Shown: piece by piece, positions 28,031-39,850 of the stretch
Layout: each line of letters opens with the position of its first letter
How positions within the stretch are numbered: the stretch's first letter is position 1
From: Emiliania huxleyi CCMP1516
Lineage: Eukaryota > Haptophyta > Isochrysidales > Noelaerhabdaceae
Length of the DNA: 64,000 nucleotides
Direction of reading: 5' to 3'
NCBI RefSeq assembly: GCF_000372725.1
Contig: NW_005202428.1
Coordinates: 264,653 to 328,652 of the forward strand
Position numbers and translations under genes: made by a program
The notes under the pieces: generated by a model
The model's database searches: none
Seen by the model: only the letters and a program-made list of their open reading frames with translations
What the model was told of the DNA's origin: nothing

Positions 28031-28741
28031 ATGCCTGGAGGCTCCAGCATGGCGACCATGGGCCTCAGCCACAGCGGCCGTGTCGAGAGCTCTGCGCGGA
28101 GCCAGATGCACTCGCTGACCCTCGTCTTCTCCGACCCCGACGAGGAGATGCTCTTCCGGCGAAACATGCTCACCGTCCTCAAGCGGATTCACGTGGCGGC
28201 CGGCGGCTTCGGACTAAGCCTCTTCGTGGTGATGTGGGCTGCATCGGCCCAGATCCTGCATACGCTCTGGGCGCCCTGGTGTGTCGGGGTTCTGACGATC
28301 TTCCTGCTGTACCACGCTCGCCCTGCCGACGGCGACACGGTACGGATGCTCTTCGTGCTGCTGCCAGTGATCGCGTTCACGGCGAACATTGCCCTCGCTC
28401 TCCTGCATGGCCTCGAACCGATCGCCGAGTTTGAGCACGCGGTGTGGTGCGTGGCCGGTGTGCTGCAACTGGTCTTCCCGTTTCTCCTCGCGAGCCCGCC
28501 ACGATTCAAGCTGTGCATTTACCATGCAAACTTCGTCGGCTACAGCGTGCTCACACTCGGCGGCTACTTTGGCGACGTGCTGCGCGCGGCCTGCATGGGC
28601 GCCTTTCTGCTCGGCACTTCCCTGACGCTGGGCAACGCGATCGAGCGTGCCCAGCGGCTCTCGTTCCTGCACGCGCGCGCAGAGGCACGAGCAGCGGCAG
28701 CGATGCGCGAGAAGGAGCGCGACGTGGAGCGCGAGGCGTAA
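28031..28741 (+). CDS. Six-pass membrane protein, possibly truncated
   Basis: 236 residues from ATG 28031. Six hydrophobic segments are visible, for example AGGFGLSLFVVMWAASAQIL, APWCVGVLTIFLLYH, MLFVLLPVIAFTANIALALL, AVWCVAGVLQLVFPFLLA, HANFVGYSVLTLGGYFGD and ACMGAFLLGTSLTLG. It starts with FSDPDEEMLFRR and ends with a charged helix (ERAQRLSFLHARAEARAAAA), the layout of the membrane module in front of cyclase or kinase domains of protists. A TAA follows EREA, yet the same frame then continues in coding style (RKLEVRLFRG...EGEELNRLAAAM), so a premature stop or a hidden intron is likely. No catalytic domain is found downstream. Confidence 0.55.
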   Translation: MPGGSSMATMGLSHSGRVESSARSQMHSLTLVFSDPDEEMLFRRNMLTVLKRIHVAAGGFGLSLFVVMWAASAQILHTLWAPWCVGVLTIFLLYHARPADGDTVRMLFVLLPVIAFTANIALALLHGLEPIAEFEHAVWCVAGVLQLVFPFLLASPPRFKLCIYHANFVGYSVLTLGGYFGDVLRAACMGAFLLGTSLTLGNAIERAQRLSFLHARAEARAAAAMREKERDVEREA

Positions 28742-29148
28742 CGGAAGCTCGAGGTTCGGCTCTTCCGCGGAGCGGGGCAGCCCCACAAGAGCTCCAAGGA
28801 GGGCGAGGAGTTGAACCGCCTGGCCGCGGCCATGCCCCCCCCCCCTCCCTCTCCTCCTCCTGCGCGCACAAGCTCGTTCCTTTTGCGAGCCGGAAAACGG
28901 CGGTCTGCATGCACATGCACATGCACATGTCCATGTGGTAGGATATGTAGGTAGGTATGTTGCGACTAGCCGGGGTCGTCCTCCCGAATCTCACAGTACT
29001 CAGTAGAGGTGTGTCGCCGATTTATTTATCCTTTCTTCACTTTTTTGTCACGCGGCGGAAAACTCTGCGGACGGGGGCGTTGTTTGCGCACACGCGACGA
29101 ACACCGCTGCACGGGGCCGACAGCGACTGCACGACCCACCGGTCCTCG
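28742..29148. other. Intergenic
   Basis: After the in-frame coding-like tail (to about 28840) there is a C/T run, an ATGCACATGCACATG simple repeat at 28908-28927 and AT-rich sequence around 29010-29050. No gene found. Confidence 0.4.
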
Positions 29149-30975
29149 TCAAGCTCTGCGCCCCGCGCCGCCGTCCACGAGGGCCTGCAAGCCGCGCCGT
29201 AGCCTCGCCGCCGCCTCTCGCGTCTGCTCGAGCGGCAAGTTGGCGTAGCAGACGCGGATGTGGCCCGGCGCCCCGCACGCAGATCCGGGGATGAGCGCGA
29301 CGCCGTGCTCTTCCGCGAGCGTCCGCACCGCGGCCACGTCGTCAGCCGCGTGCGGCGGCAGCCGCGCCACGAGGTAGATTGCGCCTAGCCACATTCATGC
29401 TGAGCTCGTGCGAATCGGCTCGTGAAAAGGTAGCCGCGCCGCGTGGCAGAGGGCGCCGGAGCCGCCCTGCACCGCGCCATCGCCGAGCGGCGCGAGGGCG
29501 GCGAGGACGAGCGCCTTCTGCTCCGCGAGCCCCGCAACGCGCTGCGACACCCAGCCGCGGCCGGCGGCGAGGGCGCCGAGGGCGACCTTTCGTTGGCAAT
29601 GAACAACGATCCGCCCTGGTTCTGGCGCCAGCCACGGGGCGCCGAGAGCGGCCAACCTTTTGCGAGGCGATCGACGGGCAGATGGCGATGGTGTCTTGCA
29701 CCTTCAGCATCTCGGGCGCGAGGGCGGCCGGGAAGGAGACGTACCTGGTTGGGAAGCGAGCATCATCAGTCACTGTGGATCGCACCTCCGGCGCGAGGGC
29801 AGTGACGGAGGCGTCGGACATGGCGGCGGCGGCGGAGGAGGGGCTCCCCAAGAAGAAGAAGAAGAAGAAGAAGGACAAGGCGCGCGCCGAAGCCCCGCGA
29901 AGCCCTCCCCTCTCTCTCTCTCTCTGTGCTACATGTCCATCACCGACTGCGAATGACGTACTCAATCCGTTCCTTCGGTAGGCCGGGGAGCAGACACGCA
30001 CCCCACTCGCCAGCCCATCATGCCGAACGCCTTCGAGAAGGAGAAGACGTTGATCACGTGCTCGCCGGAGACGCACTCGTGCGGCGCCTTACGGGACGTG
30101 TCCGGGACATGTCCGGGACATGTCCCAGAGCAGCGCCGCCCAGCCTCGCGACTCATCCGCCTCGCCCGCGTACTCGAAGTGCTCGTAGGTGTTGTCCACC
30201 ACCTGCAGGACACGTGCCGGACATGACCCGGACATGACGCGTGCGGAGAAGTGCTCCTGCCGGCTGTCCGCCACCAGCCAGACGCCGTGCGACGCGCAGA
30301 GCCGGCTCGCCTCGTCCAGCGTACCGCGCGGGATCATCACGCCCGTGGGGTTGCCTAGGATGCAGAAGCGGTGAATGGTGAATGGCGGAGGAGAGCGCAG
30401 TCATGTGTCGCCACGCCGGTGGCGTTGCCAGGGTTGACCAGCGTCAGCATCCGGAGCGGAGGCCTATCGCCGCGGGCGCGCGCCTCCAGCTCCGCCCTCA
30501 GCGCGCCGATGTCGGGCTGCAGGTCCGGCAGCGAGGGGGGCAGCCACAGGTCGAGCTGTGAGCCGGTCATCTGCAACGCCATGAGGTGGTTGAAGTAGTA
30601 CGGTCGGAAGAGGGCGGCGGCGTCGCCCGCGTCGAGCAGCGAGAGCACCACGTTCGTGTACGCCTGGTTCGCTCCCGCGGTCACCATCACCTCGCCGCCG
30701 TCGATGCCGTTCTCGACGCGCAGCTTCTCCTTGAGCGCGGCGCGCAGTTCGGGAAGGCCGTCGTCGGGACCGTAGAGGCTGGTGCTCCGCTCGCCCATCG
30801 CGGCGACGCCCGCGGCCAGTGCCGCCTCGGGTGGCGGCCAGTGCACGATGCCCTGTGCGAGCGAGAGGACGCCCTCCCTGCCACGCAGCATCTGCTGCAT
30901 CTGCACAATGCAGGGAGTGTCGGTGGCGCGGACGCGCTTGCTGGCCTGCGTGGCCATGCTGCGGGCGCCACGCAT
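29149..30975 (-). CDS. Class I/II aminotransferase (kynurenine/aspartate type), 7 exons
   Basis: Exons 30975-30429, 30354-30275, 30202-30137, 30087-30002, 29744-29657, 29586-29457, 29384-29149; 410 residues, every join in frame. PLP-fold motifs are all present: YGPDDGLPELRAALKEKL, VTAGANQAYTNVVLSLL, NPGNPTGV, VDNTYEHFEY, the lysine motif FSFSKAFGMMGWRVGYV, and the carboxylate-binding arginine in GHIRVCYANL. The family transaminates aromatic, kynurenine or aspartate substrates; I cannot choose among them. Introns are 74 (GC), 72 (GT), 49 (GC), 257 (GT), 70 (GT) and 72 bp (GC). Several show duplicated borders, for example GCAACGCCACCGGCGTG in the intron against GCAACCCCACGGGCGTG in the exon. 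No clear targeting peptide; the ATG at 30957 is an alternative start. Confidence 0.9.
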
Positions 30976-32128
30976 GCACGCCAAGTGGATCGCGATAAAA
31001 GACCTAGGCTTTGCAGATCGAGGCAGCAGTCGAGGAGCAGCAGTCGAGGAGAAGAAGAAAAACGAGGTCCTACTACGTCAGAAAAACGAAATCCGGTGGG
31101 TGAGAAGGATATCCTTTGGCCGCGTTGGGTAGCGAGGATTGGTGTAACCCGAGCCACGGAGGCGTGTTTTCTGGCGGCCGACCGTCAGTGCACGGAGTTG
31201 CCACTTCTCCGACTGCCCCGGCTAGTTCCCTTGGCTGGAGTGCAGTTAGCAGCCTCACATCCAGGGCCGGGGAGCTGAGAAGCGCACCCAGCGAGCCGGA
31301 TGATCGGGATCGGGCTACGGGCTAAAAAGAAAGAAAGAAAACAGACAACCCAAGGGAGGGATGGGAGGACGGCACGCCGCCACCACACACACAAGTCCGT
31401 TCAGACATGCCACACGCCCCTCGCAAGCGAGGTTGGTAGGCGCCCCTGGCGAGACCCGCAAGAGATGCCACACCACCCTCGTACCTATACTCCACCAATG
31501 AGAAGGTGAAGAGTGTTTGTTATGACCCCCCCCAATGAACATACCAGTGAGGGAGGGCGAGACGATCGAGGGGTCCCGTACCACGCGGAATCGGCCCTAT
31601 CCAGTGCTCAAGTGCTCAAGGTGAAGAGATCTTATCGGCCAGGCGGGCAGGGCAGGCGGGCCGGCGGGGGCGGGGTCAGGGGAGACTATTCCAAGACTCG
31701 CGAGAGATGCCACACGCCCCTCGCGCGAGGCAGTTCGCAGAGCACCTCCTACCCACGCGAGGTTAGCAGCCACCCCTCGCAAGACTAGGGGGCGGCCCCT
31801 CACACGACTGCCCAGTGGGCCCAGGGATGGCGGTGGCGAGTCACTCCGGAGCAGAATAGAGGTGCGCACGAGGCAGGTGGCACAGCACGGCCCACCCCCT
31901 TCCACCCCCCCCTCGCCCTTCGCAGCATGTCGGTTCCCTAAAAGAAAGAAAACAGATATCGCAAGGGAGGGATGGGAGAACGGCACGCCGCCACCACACA
32001 GGGATTTTAAGGAGAGGTGTGTGATGCGCTAGCCGTCGCCCACCCATGTCGGTTCCTTGGGCGTTCACCGTGGCGGAAATTCTCTTTTTTATCGATCGCT
32101 TCGCGCCGTCTCAGGCTGATTCGTCCCC
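30976..32128. other. Intergenic, built of dispersed repeats
   Basis: Contains repeat D at 31325-31400 and 31940-32045, repeat E at 31555-31625, and several GAGATGCCACACGCCCCTCGC units (31420-31720). The piece CATCCAGGGCCGGGGAGCT at 31258 also occurs at 26424. No gene supported. Confidence 0.6.
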
Positions 32129-33221
32129 ATGCTCCACTCCGGCGAGTTCTGGAAGAGGGGTGGCGCAAAGCACGCCGCCCTCATGCCGAGGCGGTTCACT
32201 CCCAGCGACGCCGCCGCGCGCCTCCTGGCATCCGGCCCGGAGCGGGCGCCGCTCCCCGTGCCACGCGACTGGCAGGCGCTCGGCTGGCAGGAGCTGCTGC
32301 TCGCGCGCGGCTGGCTGCGCCGCGACGAGTTCGCGGCGGCCGGCGCGGCGACGCAGGCGGAGGCGGTCAGCCTCCTCTCTTCGGCGCTCACCTACCCGCT
32401 CACCGCAGCGGCAGCAGTCGCGGCACTCTGCGCGCCCTCCGAGGGCGAGCCGCGGCGGATCTGTCTGGTCGGCGCGCGGGCGGAGGCGCTGCTCCCGCCG
32501 CACTTTTGGAGCGAGACTCGCGCGCTCGCCAGCGTCTGCGACGCGCCGCTCGAGATCTCGTTTGTCGGCCCGCGCGCTGCGCCGCCGTCTCCGCCCGCGA
32601 GCGAGGAGCCGGGGCTGGCGCTGCTGCGGCCGTCTCGCGGAGAGCTGTTCCACGAGTCCGCCCTCGGCCGGGCGCTGCTGCTCGGAGGTGGCGGTGGCGG
32701 CGGCGGCGCGGCGGGCGGCGCGGCGGGCGGCGCTGCGGGCGGCGCGGCAGCGGCCGCGTCTCTCGCCGTCAGCGCCTCGAAATCGGGAGGGCTGCTCTCG
32801 ACGGGGCGGCCGGCGGGGGGAGCGGGCGCGCCGGCGCCCCTGCCCGACGCGTTCCTGCTCTTCAACCCGGGGCTCGGCCAGCCCGGCTGGGAGCGCGCGT
32901 GGTCGCCGACCTTGACGTACCTGGACATCGTCTCTTCACACCCACTGCTGTGAACAGGAGCGCGCGTGGTCGCCGACCTTGGCGGCGCTCTCTCGCGCGC
33001 GCCGGCCCGTGATCTTGACAGCCTTGGGCGAGGAGGACGCGCGGGCGGATGCCGCCTTCTACGCCCGCTGGCTGGAGGAGGAGGGGGGCGACGGAGGCGG
33101 GGGCACCGCGCCGGGCGGGCTGCGGTACGCCTCCAACCCGTGGGCCAGTCTCGTCAACACGGCGGCGGCGGGGGGCGCACCGTCGCGCGCGAACGCGCTC
33201 GTCGCAAGCTACACAGTGTGA
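32129..33221 (+). CDS. MSS51/MYND C-terminal-like protein
   Basis: Exons 32129-32890 and 32958-33221; 341 residues. The C-terminal domain reads DAFLLFNPGLGQPGWE, RAWSPTLAALSRARRPVILT, ALGEEDARADAAFYARWL and LRYASNPWASLVNTAA. This is the pattern of the conserved C-terminal domain of mitochondrial splicing suppressor 51 and related zf-MYND proteins ('l.NPG.g.......W.ptl..l...k.pil.Ta....D...d......y..NPFas'). The MYND finger itself is absent. A Gly/Ala-rich low-complexity insert lies at 32685-32755. The single intron (67 bp, 32891-32957) carries the CTGTGAACAG element and needs a GA donor. A mitochondrial translation role would be inference from the family. Confidence 0.65.
32891..32957 (+). 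mobile_element. CTGTGAACAG introner, 67 bp, GA-AG
   Basis: GAGCGCGCGTGGTCGCCGAC CTTG at the intron start is repeated exactly at the start of the next exon (32958-32981). The filler is GACGTACCTGGACATC, then GTCTCTTCACACC, CACTG and CTGTGAACAG. The only frame-preserving splice is G|GAGCGC...ACAG|GAGCGC. Confidence 0.85.
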
Positions 33222-33657
33222 CTCGAGTCGGCCGTGCTGTCATTGTGCGTCGTTGTGCGTGCCGGGGCCCAGAGCCATTCCAGCAGGAGAATATCTTGTT
33301 GGGTTGCACATCGATGCGTGTGTTGAGCGACGTTTGGGTCGTCCTCCGGGTTCGCGTGTCTGTGTGCCACTTGCAGAGCGTTTGAGGCGCTTTTGCCACT
33401 TGCTGGAGCTCCTAGGTAGGCCTTGTTTGGCCCGCAGGGAAGGAGGCCAATTTGGGGGGGATAGTACCCCCGCCCCTACCGGGTACCCTAGAGCCTGCGC
33501 GCGAGTCCCTCTTCAACGACGCCTCACATTATATATATTTACACCGGACCTGCGCTCGGCACCGGGCACCGCCTCGGTATACAAAATGCGCCTGCGGGCG
33601 GACCCTCACAGATCACAGATCACACCGGACCTCACGCGCCCCACCGGCCGCCCGCGT
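33222..33657. other. Intergenic
   Basis: No gene. Moderately AT-richer around 33520-33545 (TTATATATATTTACACC), a possible core promoter for the gene at 33658. Confidence 0.35.
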
Positions 33658-35218
33658 ATGTGCACGTGTGCAATGTATATGTCCACCTCCGGCGCACACG
33701 ACGGCACGACCACCATCACGGTGTTCTTCGAAGGCACGGCCAACCCGATACGGCCCGTCGTGACGCAGATCGGCGAGCTGTTTGCGCTCTGCGATGCGCT
33801 CGACGTCACGGATCCGCAGGTCGCAGCGGGCGAGGCGAGCCATCTCAAGATGGGGTTCGATGGCTGTGGTGTCGTCGCGGGCCTGCCAGGTGCGCTCTTT
33901 GCATTCGGGCTCGCCCCGCAGTGCGACGCGGTCGTGGCGCGGCTGGAGGCGCTCGCCTCGTCCTCAGAGGCGTGTCGGCAGCGTCTGTCGGTCAACGTGC
34001 TCGGCCTCTCCCGGGGAGGCATCGCGGCGCTCCAGCTGGCGAAGAAGCTGGAGTCGGCCAGCACCGCGCTGCGCGACCGGCTCCGCCTCGCGCTGCTGCT
34101 CTTCGACCCCGTGCCCGGTAACCTCGTCTTCACGGCCCGCCACCTCGACTTCCTCGCCGCCGTCGGCATGCCAGGCGTCCTCACCACGGCCAGCGGCGTC
34201 TTGGACCTCTCCGCCTCGCCGGTGTCATCAGTGCTTGCCGTGTACCCGCACGAGCCGCTGCCCGACATCGCCTTCCACGCACCCCTCCTGCCCGCCAGCC
34301 TAGACGCGGAATACGGATTCACGTCTTCCAACCAGCACTCGAGAGACACGTCTCCGCTGTTTCCGCTGTATTCCGCTGTGTTCACTGTACTCCTATCCGC
34401 TGTATTCATGCGTCGCTCTGACCACGCTGCACACCACCGTCTTCCCGCCCTGAGGTTGGCGTCCTCAGCACGCAGGCCCGCCTACCCGCCCGCCGCGGAG
34501 GTGGTCGAGGACGCGACCCTCGGCTGCCACCAGGGAGCCCTCTACCCCGTCGGCCTCACGCGCGGCTCGCCCGTCGCCGCCGCGTGCCGCCTGTCCGCCC
34601 ACCGGCTCGTCGAGGCGCTGCGTGAGAGAGGGACACGGCTGCGGCCGGCCGCCGGCGGCGGCGGCGCGTTCGCCTCCGAGTGCCTGCGCGATTGCGAGGC
34701 GGCGCTGCGCGAGCCAGAGCGGGCGAGCCGCCGGATCGCGCATTGCGCCGGCGGGCGATGGCGCCGAGACGTGGCCGAGATGTGGTCGGGTCGCCGTTGC
34801 GCCCGGGGCTCTCCTCCTCCCTCTCCGCCTGCTCCTCCTCCTCCCCCTCCTCCTCCTCCTCCTCCTCCTCCCCTCCACTCACACCACCTCCCTCCCTCCC
34901 AAGGCCCGGCCGGAGCGACTGTGCGGCGCGCGAGGTCGGCGCGCCTCCTCAACCGCCACCACCTGTGAACAGCGTCTCTTCACACCTACTGCTGTGAACA
35001 GGTCGGCGCGCCTCCTCAACCGCCACCACTTGGAACTACTCGCCGCCGAGGCGCCCGGCGAGGCACGCGCGCGCGTCGAGGCGGCGGTGGCGCAGCCCTC
35101 GGCGATGCCTCTCTTCCTGCTCTCGGTGCAGCGCGGCGGAGGCGAGGGCGGGGGTGCATCAGCCGCGCAGCGGCAGGCGCTGGATGCGCTGGCGTGGCTA
35201 GAAAGGAGGGGAGTCTAG
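33658..35218 (+). CDS. DUF2235-like alpha/beta-hydrolase
   Basis: Exons 33658-34289, 34476 to about 34790, about 34905-34934, and 35002-35218; the third border near 34790-34905 is uncertain because a CTC tract fills it. Motifs: TTITVFFEGTANPIRPVVTQ (the 'vffDGT.N' start of DUF2235), the nucleophile elbow VNVLGLSRGGIAALQLAKKL with GLSRG as G-x-S-x-G, LLLFDPVPGNL, and AAEVVEDATLGCHQGALYPV where the catalytic His is expected. The last exon, RLLNRHHLELLAAEAPGEAR, is unrecognised. DUF2235 proteins include phospholipase effectors, but eukaryotic homologues are uncharacterised. Introns: 34290-34475 (186 bp, GC, with repeat C) and 34935-35001 (67 bp, GT, with the CTGTGAACAG element). Confidence 0.65.
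34290..34475 (+). mobile_element. Repeat C inside a GC-AG intron
   Basis: Intron of the hydrolase gene. Its interior (34299-34460) is a ~150 bp dispersed repeat with CTAGACGC(G/T)GAATACGGATTC at one end and CACACCGTCTTCCCGCCCT-like sequence at the other; a second copy is at 56865-57030. The intron begins GCCCGCCA and the following exon GCCCGCCT, an 8 bp near-duplication. Confidence 0.75.
34935..35001 (+). mobile_element. CTGTGAACAG introner, 67 bp, GT-AG
   Basis: GTCGGCGCGCCTCCTCAACC GCCACCAC (28 bp) opens the intron and is repeated exactly as the start of the next exon at 35002. Between them lies only the 39 bp element: CTGTGAACAGCGTCTC, TTCACACC, TACTG, CTGTGAACAG. This is the cleanest example in the window. 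Confidence 0.92.
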
Positions 35219-36595
35219 CGTCAGCGGAGGACGAGACGGTGGCGGACGAAACAGGCGACGTGGCGTGTCTTGAGAGACGGCCCTCTGACTGTCTGAGAGA
35301 GATTTGTGAGCTCTTCCGTGTGCGGTGTGTGCGCACGCGTCTTTTGAGTCGTAGAGCTTTACCTGGCATGTAATTTTATGTACGTGTATCCGGTGCGTAT
35401 CAAGGGGCGCTACACCTCTGGGGGGGCACCGACCACCGGTGGACCCCCTGCGCAGCACCAGCGACCAGCCCACTGCGGAAACGCGCGGGGCCCCGGGGCT
35501 CCACTAGTCTTTACTAGCACAAACTCCAAATAGAGGGGGCAGATTTGGAGATCTCGAGGAGTACACATACAGCGGATAGACCCTCTAACCATCAGAAAAC
35601 TCCGACCTGATCGGTCGTACTGACCGCCGACAGATCTTCACTCCAGACAGCAGACACGAGACCCAGGCCGACGTCTGCACGCGGCCGGCCGGGCGAGAGG
35701 CTTGACACGATCCGACCCTGCGAGACCCTGACGCTGCTGCTCTAGCTATCAGACATGCACTGCTGACTGCTGCCACAATGTGCGACCGGTGCTGGCCCAC
35801 TTGGCGGCCTTCCTTGGGCCAGGTACCAATTTTGTCGAATTTATTTCAAAATCTGCAGGCGCGGAGCGCCTGCGAAAATTTTGAAGAAATTTGCAGTCGG
35901 GCCTGATTTTCATCAAGATCTTTCAAATTTGCGGTGTGGAGTTGGGGGATGGGGGGTGGGTTAGATTAGGGTTATTATAGCATACTAGAGGTCCCCTGCG
36001 CGGGCCCCGCCCCCCCCCCTCCTGGGGGCGGGGCCCTTGCGACGGAGAAGAGGCCAAAATTGTACAGCAGCAGACGACGGACAACGAAGCAGTAGAGGCT
36101 TGCTAGGATAATTGTAAGGCCGCCGTCAGCCGGGTTTAGATGTGTCGTTTTCGCGGGGAGGTGCCTTAGTGCCAGGTGCACCACTCACACACACACACAC
36201 CAGGTGCACCACTCACACACACACCAGAGAGGCCAAAATCACCCCGTTTTTGCCCATTTTCGGTCATCCGTCAAAATATCTGAAGATCTGACCGGGGGAT
36301 TCTCCCCAAACCTTGCTCAGCTGATCCAGCCTGGGGGGAAGGCCAGCCCTGGGCAAAGAAACCAGCACCTCATCGGGCTTCCCTGAGCGTCACAGCTCGG
36401 TGATCGCGCCGGCCGGACACCACTGTAACGTCCGTTCCGGGCATTTGAACGCGACCTTCGGGGGCAAAGACATGGGCTCTATGGCTCAGACTGGACTCCT
36501 CTTGGTCCCTTCTGATGCCCTAGGCCACACCTGGGCCTTACCTGGGGTCCTAGGGGCCGGGCAGGGTTTGCCCCCCCCAACTGGCCCGAAGAACC

Positions 36596-36770
36596 TTAAC
36601 CCTCCTACGCAGATGGTTTTGCGTGATTTTGGCCCCCCCGCCCCTAACATTATGGCCGACAGAGCGGCTGGGAGGCTAATGTTAGGGGCGGGGGGGGCCG
36701 ATCTGGTGTCCAGACCAGGGCTCGGCGCCATGAGCAGACGTATTTTGTCGTATCTGCGTAGGAGGGTTAA
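36596..36770. mobile_element. Palindromic (MITE-like) element 1
   Basis: Perfect 18 bp terminal inverted repeats TTAACCCTCCTACGCAGA (36596-36613) and its complement (36753-36770). A second inverted pair lies inside: GGCCCCCCCGCCCCTAACAT (from 36631) against TAATGTTAGGGGCGGGG (from 36677). No ORF. Size and structure fit a non-autonomous foldback or MITE element. Confidence 0.7.
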
Positions 36771-37727
36771 TGGGCAAAGTCGGCGAAATCGAAAATGCCT
36801 GTTTTCTCGTTTTTCGTGCACTACCGGCCACAGCCGTGCCTCAGGCATCCAAGTCGGGCAACATGCGGGCGGCACGGGACCGGAGGCTTGGCCCTAGGCC
36901 GAAGAAAGGGTATGCGAGGGTGCTCGCGAGCACCAAAGCCACTTGCGGCATTCGCCAGCAATCCCTGCTGCACACAAGAAGCGAGCGGTCCGGACGTCTG
37001 GCGGCCACTGAAGGCAATCGCACGGTGGGGGAGGCGGTCCGCGTGTTACGTACGTCTTTGAAAAGTGACACCGTCGCTAGTTTACCGGTCGCCGAGTGAA
37101 TTCGGACCCGCTCGAGTCGCTGCGAGGAGCCCTCGGGAGTGCCTCGGCCGGCTCTAGCAGCGACGCACACACTCGCTACTGCTGACTAGTCGCGCCGAGG
37201 GCGGAGAGTGACTCACACGTAGCTTAATATGTCAGCGATGCAGCTCGCACAAGGGCGGCGGAGCCGAGGGCAGCGAGTGTGGTGGCGGCGACGGCTGGTG
37301 GCCGGCCCGACGGTGCCTCGGCGCGTAGCACACCTATAGGCGGTTTCGTCGGCGGTTCCGGTTCTGCGCGCGCTGGCGACGGCGAGAGGGACACCGGGTA
37401 GACCCGGCGCGACCGTGTTGGCCGAGGGCGGCGGCAGCGGGCGCGACAGAGCTGGTGCTGCCGCGAGCAAGACGGCAGCGACGCGCGGCAAGCCGCACGC
37501 TGCCATGGGCGAACCTAGCGCATGAGCCGTCGAATGGCCTACGACACGGGGCGAGGAGCGGCTCAGAGCTCGGCTGAGAGTGTCGCACAGCTGGCGCCAG
37601 CAGCAAGCAGCTCACCTACAGAGAAACGCGTTTGAGTGACACACTAGCGAGAGATCGTCGAAGCTCGCAGACGCTGTTCACCTCGAGATCACGGCGGATT
37701 GCTTCGCATAGTACCTATATTCTTTAC

Positions 37728-37846
37728 TTTGGACTGTGAATGTGATGTTCCACACCTCATTCAAATGCTATTCACACCTCATTCAAATGCTCTTTTCATT
37801 CAAATGTTACTCCATCTACTGTGGAACATCACATTCACAGTCCAAA
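37728..37846. mobile_element. Palindromic (MITE-like) element 2
   Basis: Perfect 26 bp inverted repeats: TTTGGACTGTGAATGTGATG TTCCAC at 37728-37753 and its complement at 37821-37846. The 67 bp between them contains three copies of CATTCAAATG. AT-rich compared with the surroundings. Confidence 0.8.
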
Positions 37847-39255
37847 ATCATGCATTAGAAGAGTATATAGGGGGTATATCTTTGATTAGAGATTCATTTA
37901 GGGCTGATGCAACCTCCGACTCCCTTCCCGTACATCCAACTGCTCCCGCCACACCCTTCTCGGACCATCGCGCTGCTCTTCGCGCGAGTAAATACATGAT
38001 TTCGCGCCTTCTGGAACGCCTGCTGATACCGTCTTCCCGGCAGCCGGCAGCCTCGATACGGCCATCTCGACGACAGAAACGCGGCCGAGATCACTCGCAG
38101 ACGAGTCGTGCGTGTGTGTGTCGTCGATCGCCGAGCTAATCGGTGGTCTCGCGCCGCTGTTGAAGCACACACTCTGCGCGAGCACCTCGCTTCATCATCC
38201 TCGCCGGCACAGGACGCGTCACTGGTACTGCTCGACGAGGCCGAGATAATGCGCGAGACGGGTCGGAGGCCGCTATCTCGCACCCAGCTGTGTCGCCATC
38301 GCGCTCAGTATGGCCGCCTGTGCACGAGTTGGTCGCGTGGCGGCTTTACGGATGAGTCGCGGCGATAATTTGTTATAGGTCCAGGTGATAGTCCTGGATG
38401 GGCAATGCATACGCCTCACTGGGCCTTAGATCGCCCGACCGCGTCCCGGTGCTCTGCCGTCGGATTTGTGACTCCGCCGCACTGGATCAGCTGAGCAAGG
38501 TTCGGGGAGAATCCCCGGACAGATCTTCAGATATTTGACGGATGACCGAAATCACCCCGTTTTTGCCCATTTACGGTCATCCGCGTCAAAATATCTGAAG
38601 ATCCTACCATAGGATTCTCCCCAAACCTTGCTCAGCTGATCCAACCTGGGGGGAAGGCCAGCCCTGGGCAAAGAAACCAGTACCTCAACCGGCTTCCCTG
38701 AGGCTAGTGCCATTTCACTCTGACACGCTAATCTTGAAAACGTCTCCAACGGAGCTCCGTGTTGCTTCCAGCGCCCTCCCCCGCGCTTCCTGCGGCCATG
38801 GCCGATGATCCTAGGAAGAGAGGTCATCTGGCTACCGCGAGAGCGACCCAACTCGTCGACATCGTCCGATGATGGTGCCGCAAAGTCAGCCTTCGGAGGC
38901 TATCGTGGGGTGGAGCCGGCAGTAGCCGTGACATGTGGTTCCACCACCCCTCGTAGGCTTTGCCTCTGACCGCCACCGTTCCCAGGCTGCCTACTGGGAT
39001 GGAAAGGAAGGCTCGGCGAGCGTATAGAAGCGTGCTCGACCTCGTCGTGGCAACCTGTACGGCAGCGCTGGTAGGCGCGATGAGCGTCGTGCCACCTGAC
39101 CCGAGACAGGTCGCAGGCGTCGTACCGAGCGCGTCGAGACCGTGTCCTGATGTGGTCTGCACGGGTGAGTCACGTCGGCGTCAAAGGAGCGACGTGTGAC
39201 CTGTCAGAGCTTGATCTCTGATCTCAGCGGCGTCGAGTCGTCTCCGGCGCGCAAC

Positions 39256-39391
39256 AAATGTACCTCCCCAGGACGCGCAGAGGCAGCTGCGACCCCGCCG
39301 AGTAGACGGCGGCACACCGCGCCACCTGCTGTGTGCCGCCGTCTACTCGGCGAGGTCGCAGCTTCCACTGGAAGGCACCGAGAGGTACATT
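39256..39391. mobile_element. Palindromic (MITE-like) element 3
   Basis: Near-perfect long hairpin: AATGTACCTC at 39257 pairs with GAGGTACATT near 39382, and GCCGAGTAGACGGCGGCACA (from 39297) pairs with GTGTGCCGCCGTCTACTCGG (from 39331). The loop is only about a dozen bases (CCGCGCCACCTGC), so the whole 136 bp can form one stem. Confidence 0.75.
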
Positions 39392-39689
39392 TTTCGCGCA
39401 ATGGTCAAAATCAAGGTTTTGTAACGCGGGCTGTGCCACAGTGAAATGGCACTAGCCTGAGCGTCACAGCTCGGTGATCGCGCAGGCCGGACACACCACT
39501 GTAACGGCCATTCCGGGCCAACAGCGCTGCGACCGCGAAGTGGCGGTGGACATGCTCCCATGTCGCCGACGCGGCGCCGGAGTGGCCGGCGCTGCTCGCC
39601 GCGACCACGACGGCTACTCTGATACGGGGTCTCTGGGCCGACCCGTCCTACCCGACGGTGGCACTCTTCCACGTCTCGCTCATGACACA

Positions 39690-39850
39690 TGAGAAAAATT
39701 CTGAAACGGCCTTGGAGTGCAGCAGAGTCACCGACGAGTCGGTCCGCGTGCCTCCTCGTGTCCCGTACCGTTCTCACACATCCATAAACTCACTAAGGCC
39801 CCACTGAAGCAAGCCCTCAATCCTGAATCCTCAGATTTTACGGGGTAGAT
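39690..39850 (-). mobile_element. Repeat end matching 907-1035
   Basis: Inverted relative of the segment at 907-1035, with matching words CATCCATAAACTCACTA, GGCC, AATCC and CTCAGATTTTA. It marks the right edge of the repeat block. Element class not determined. Confidence 0.65.
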
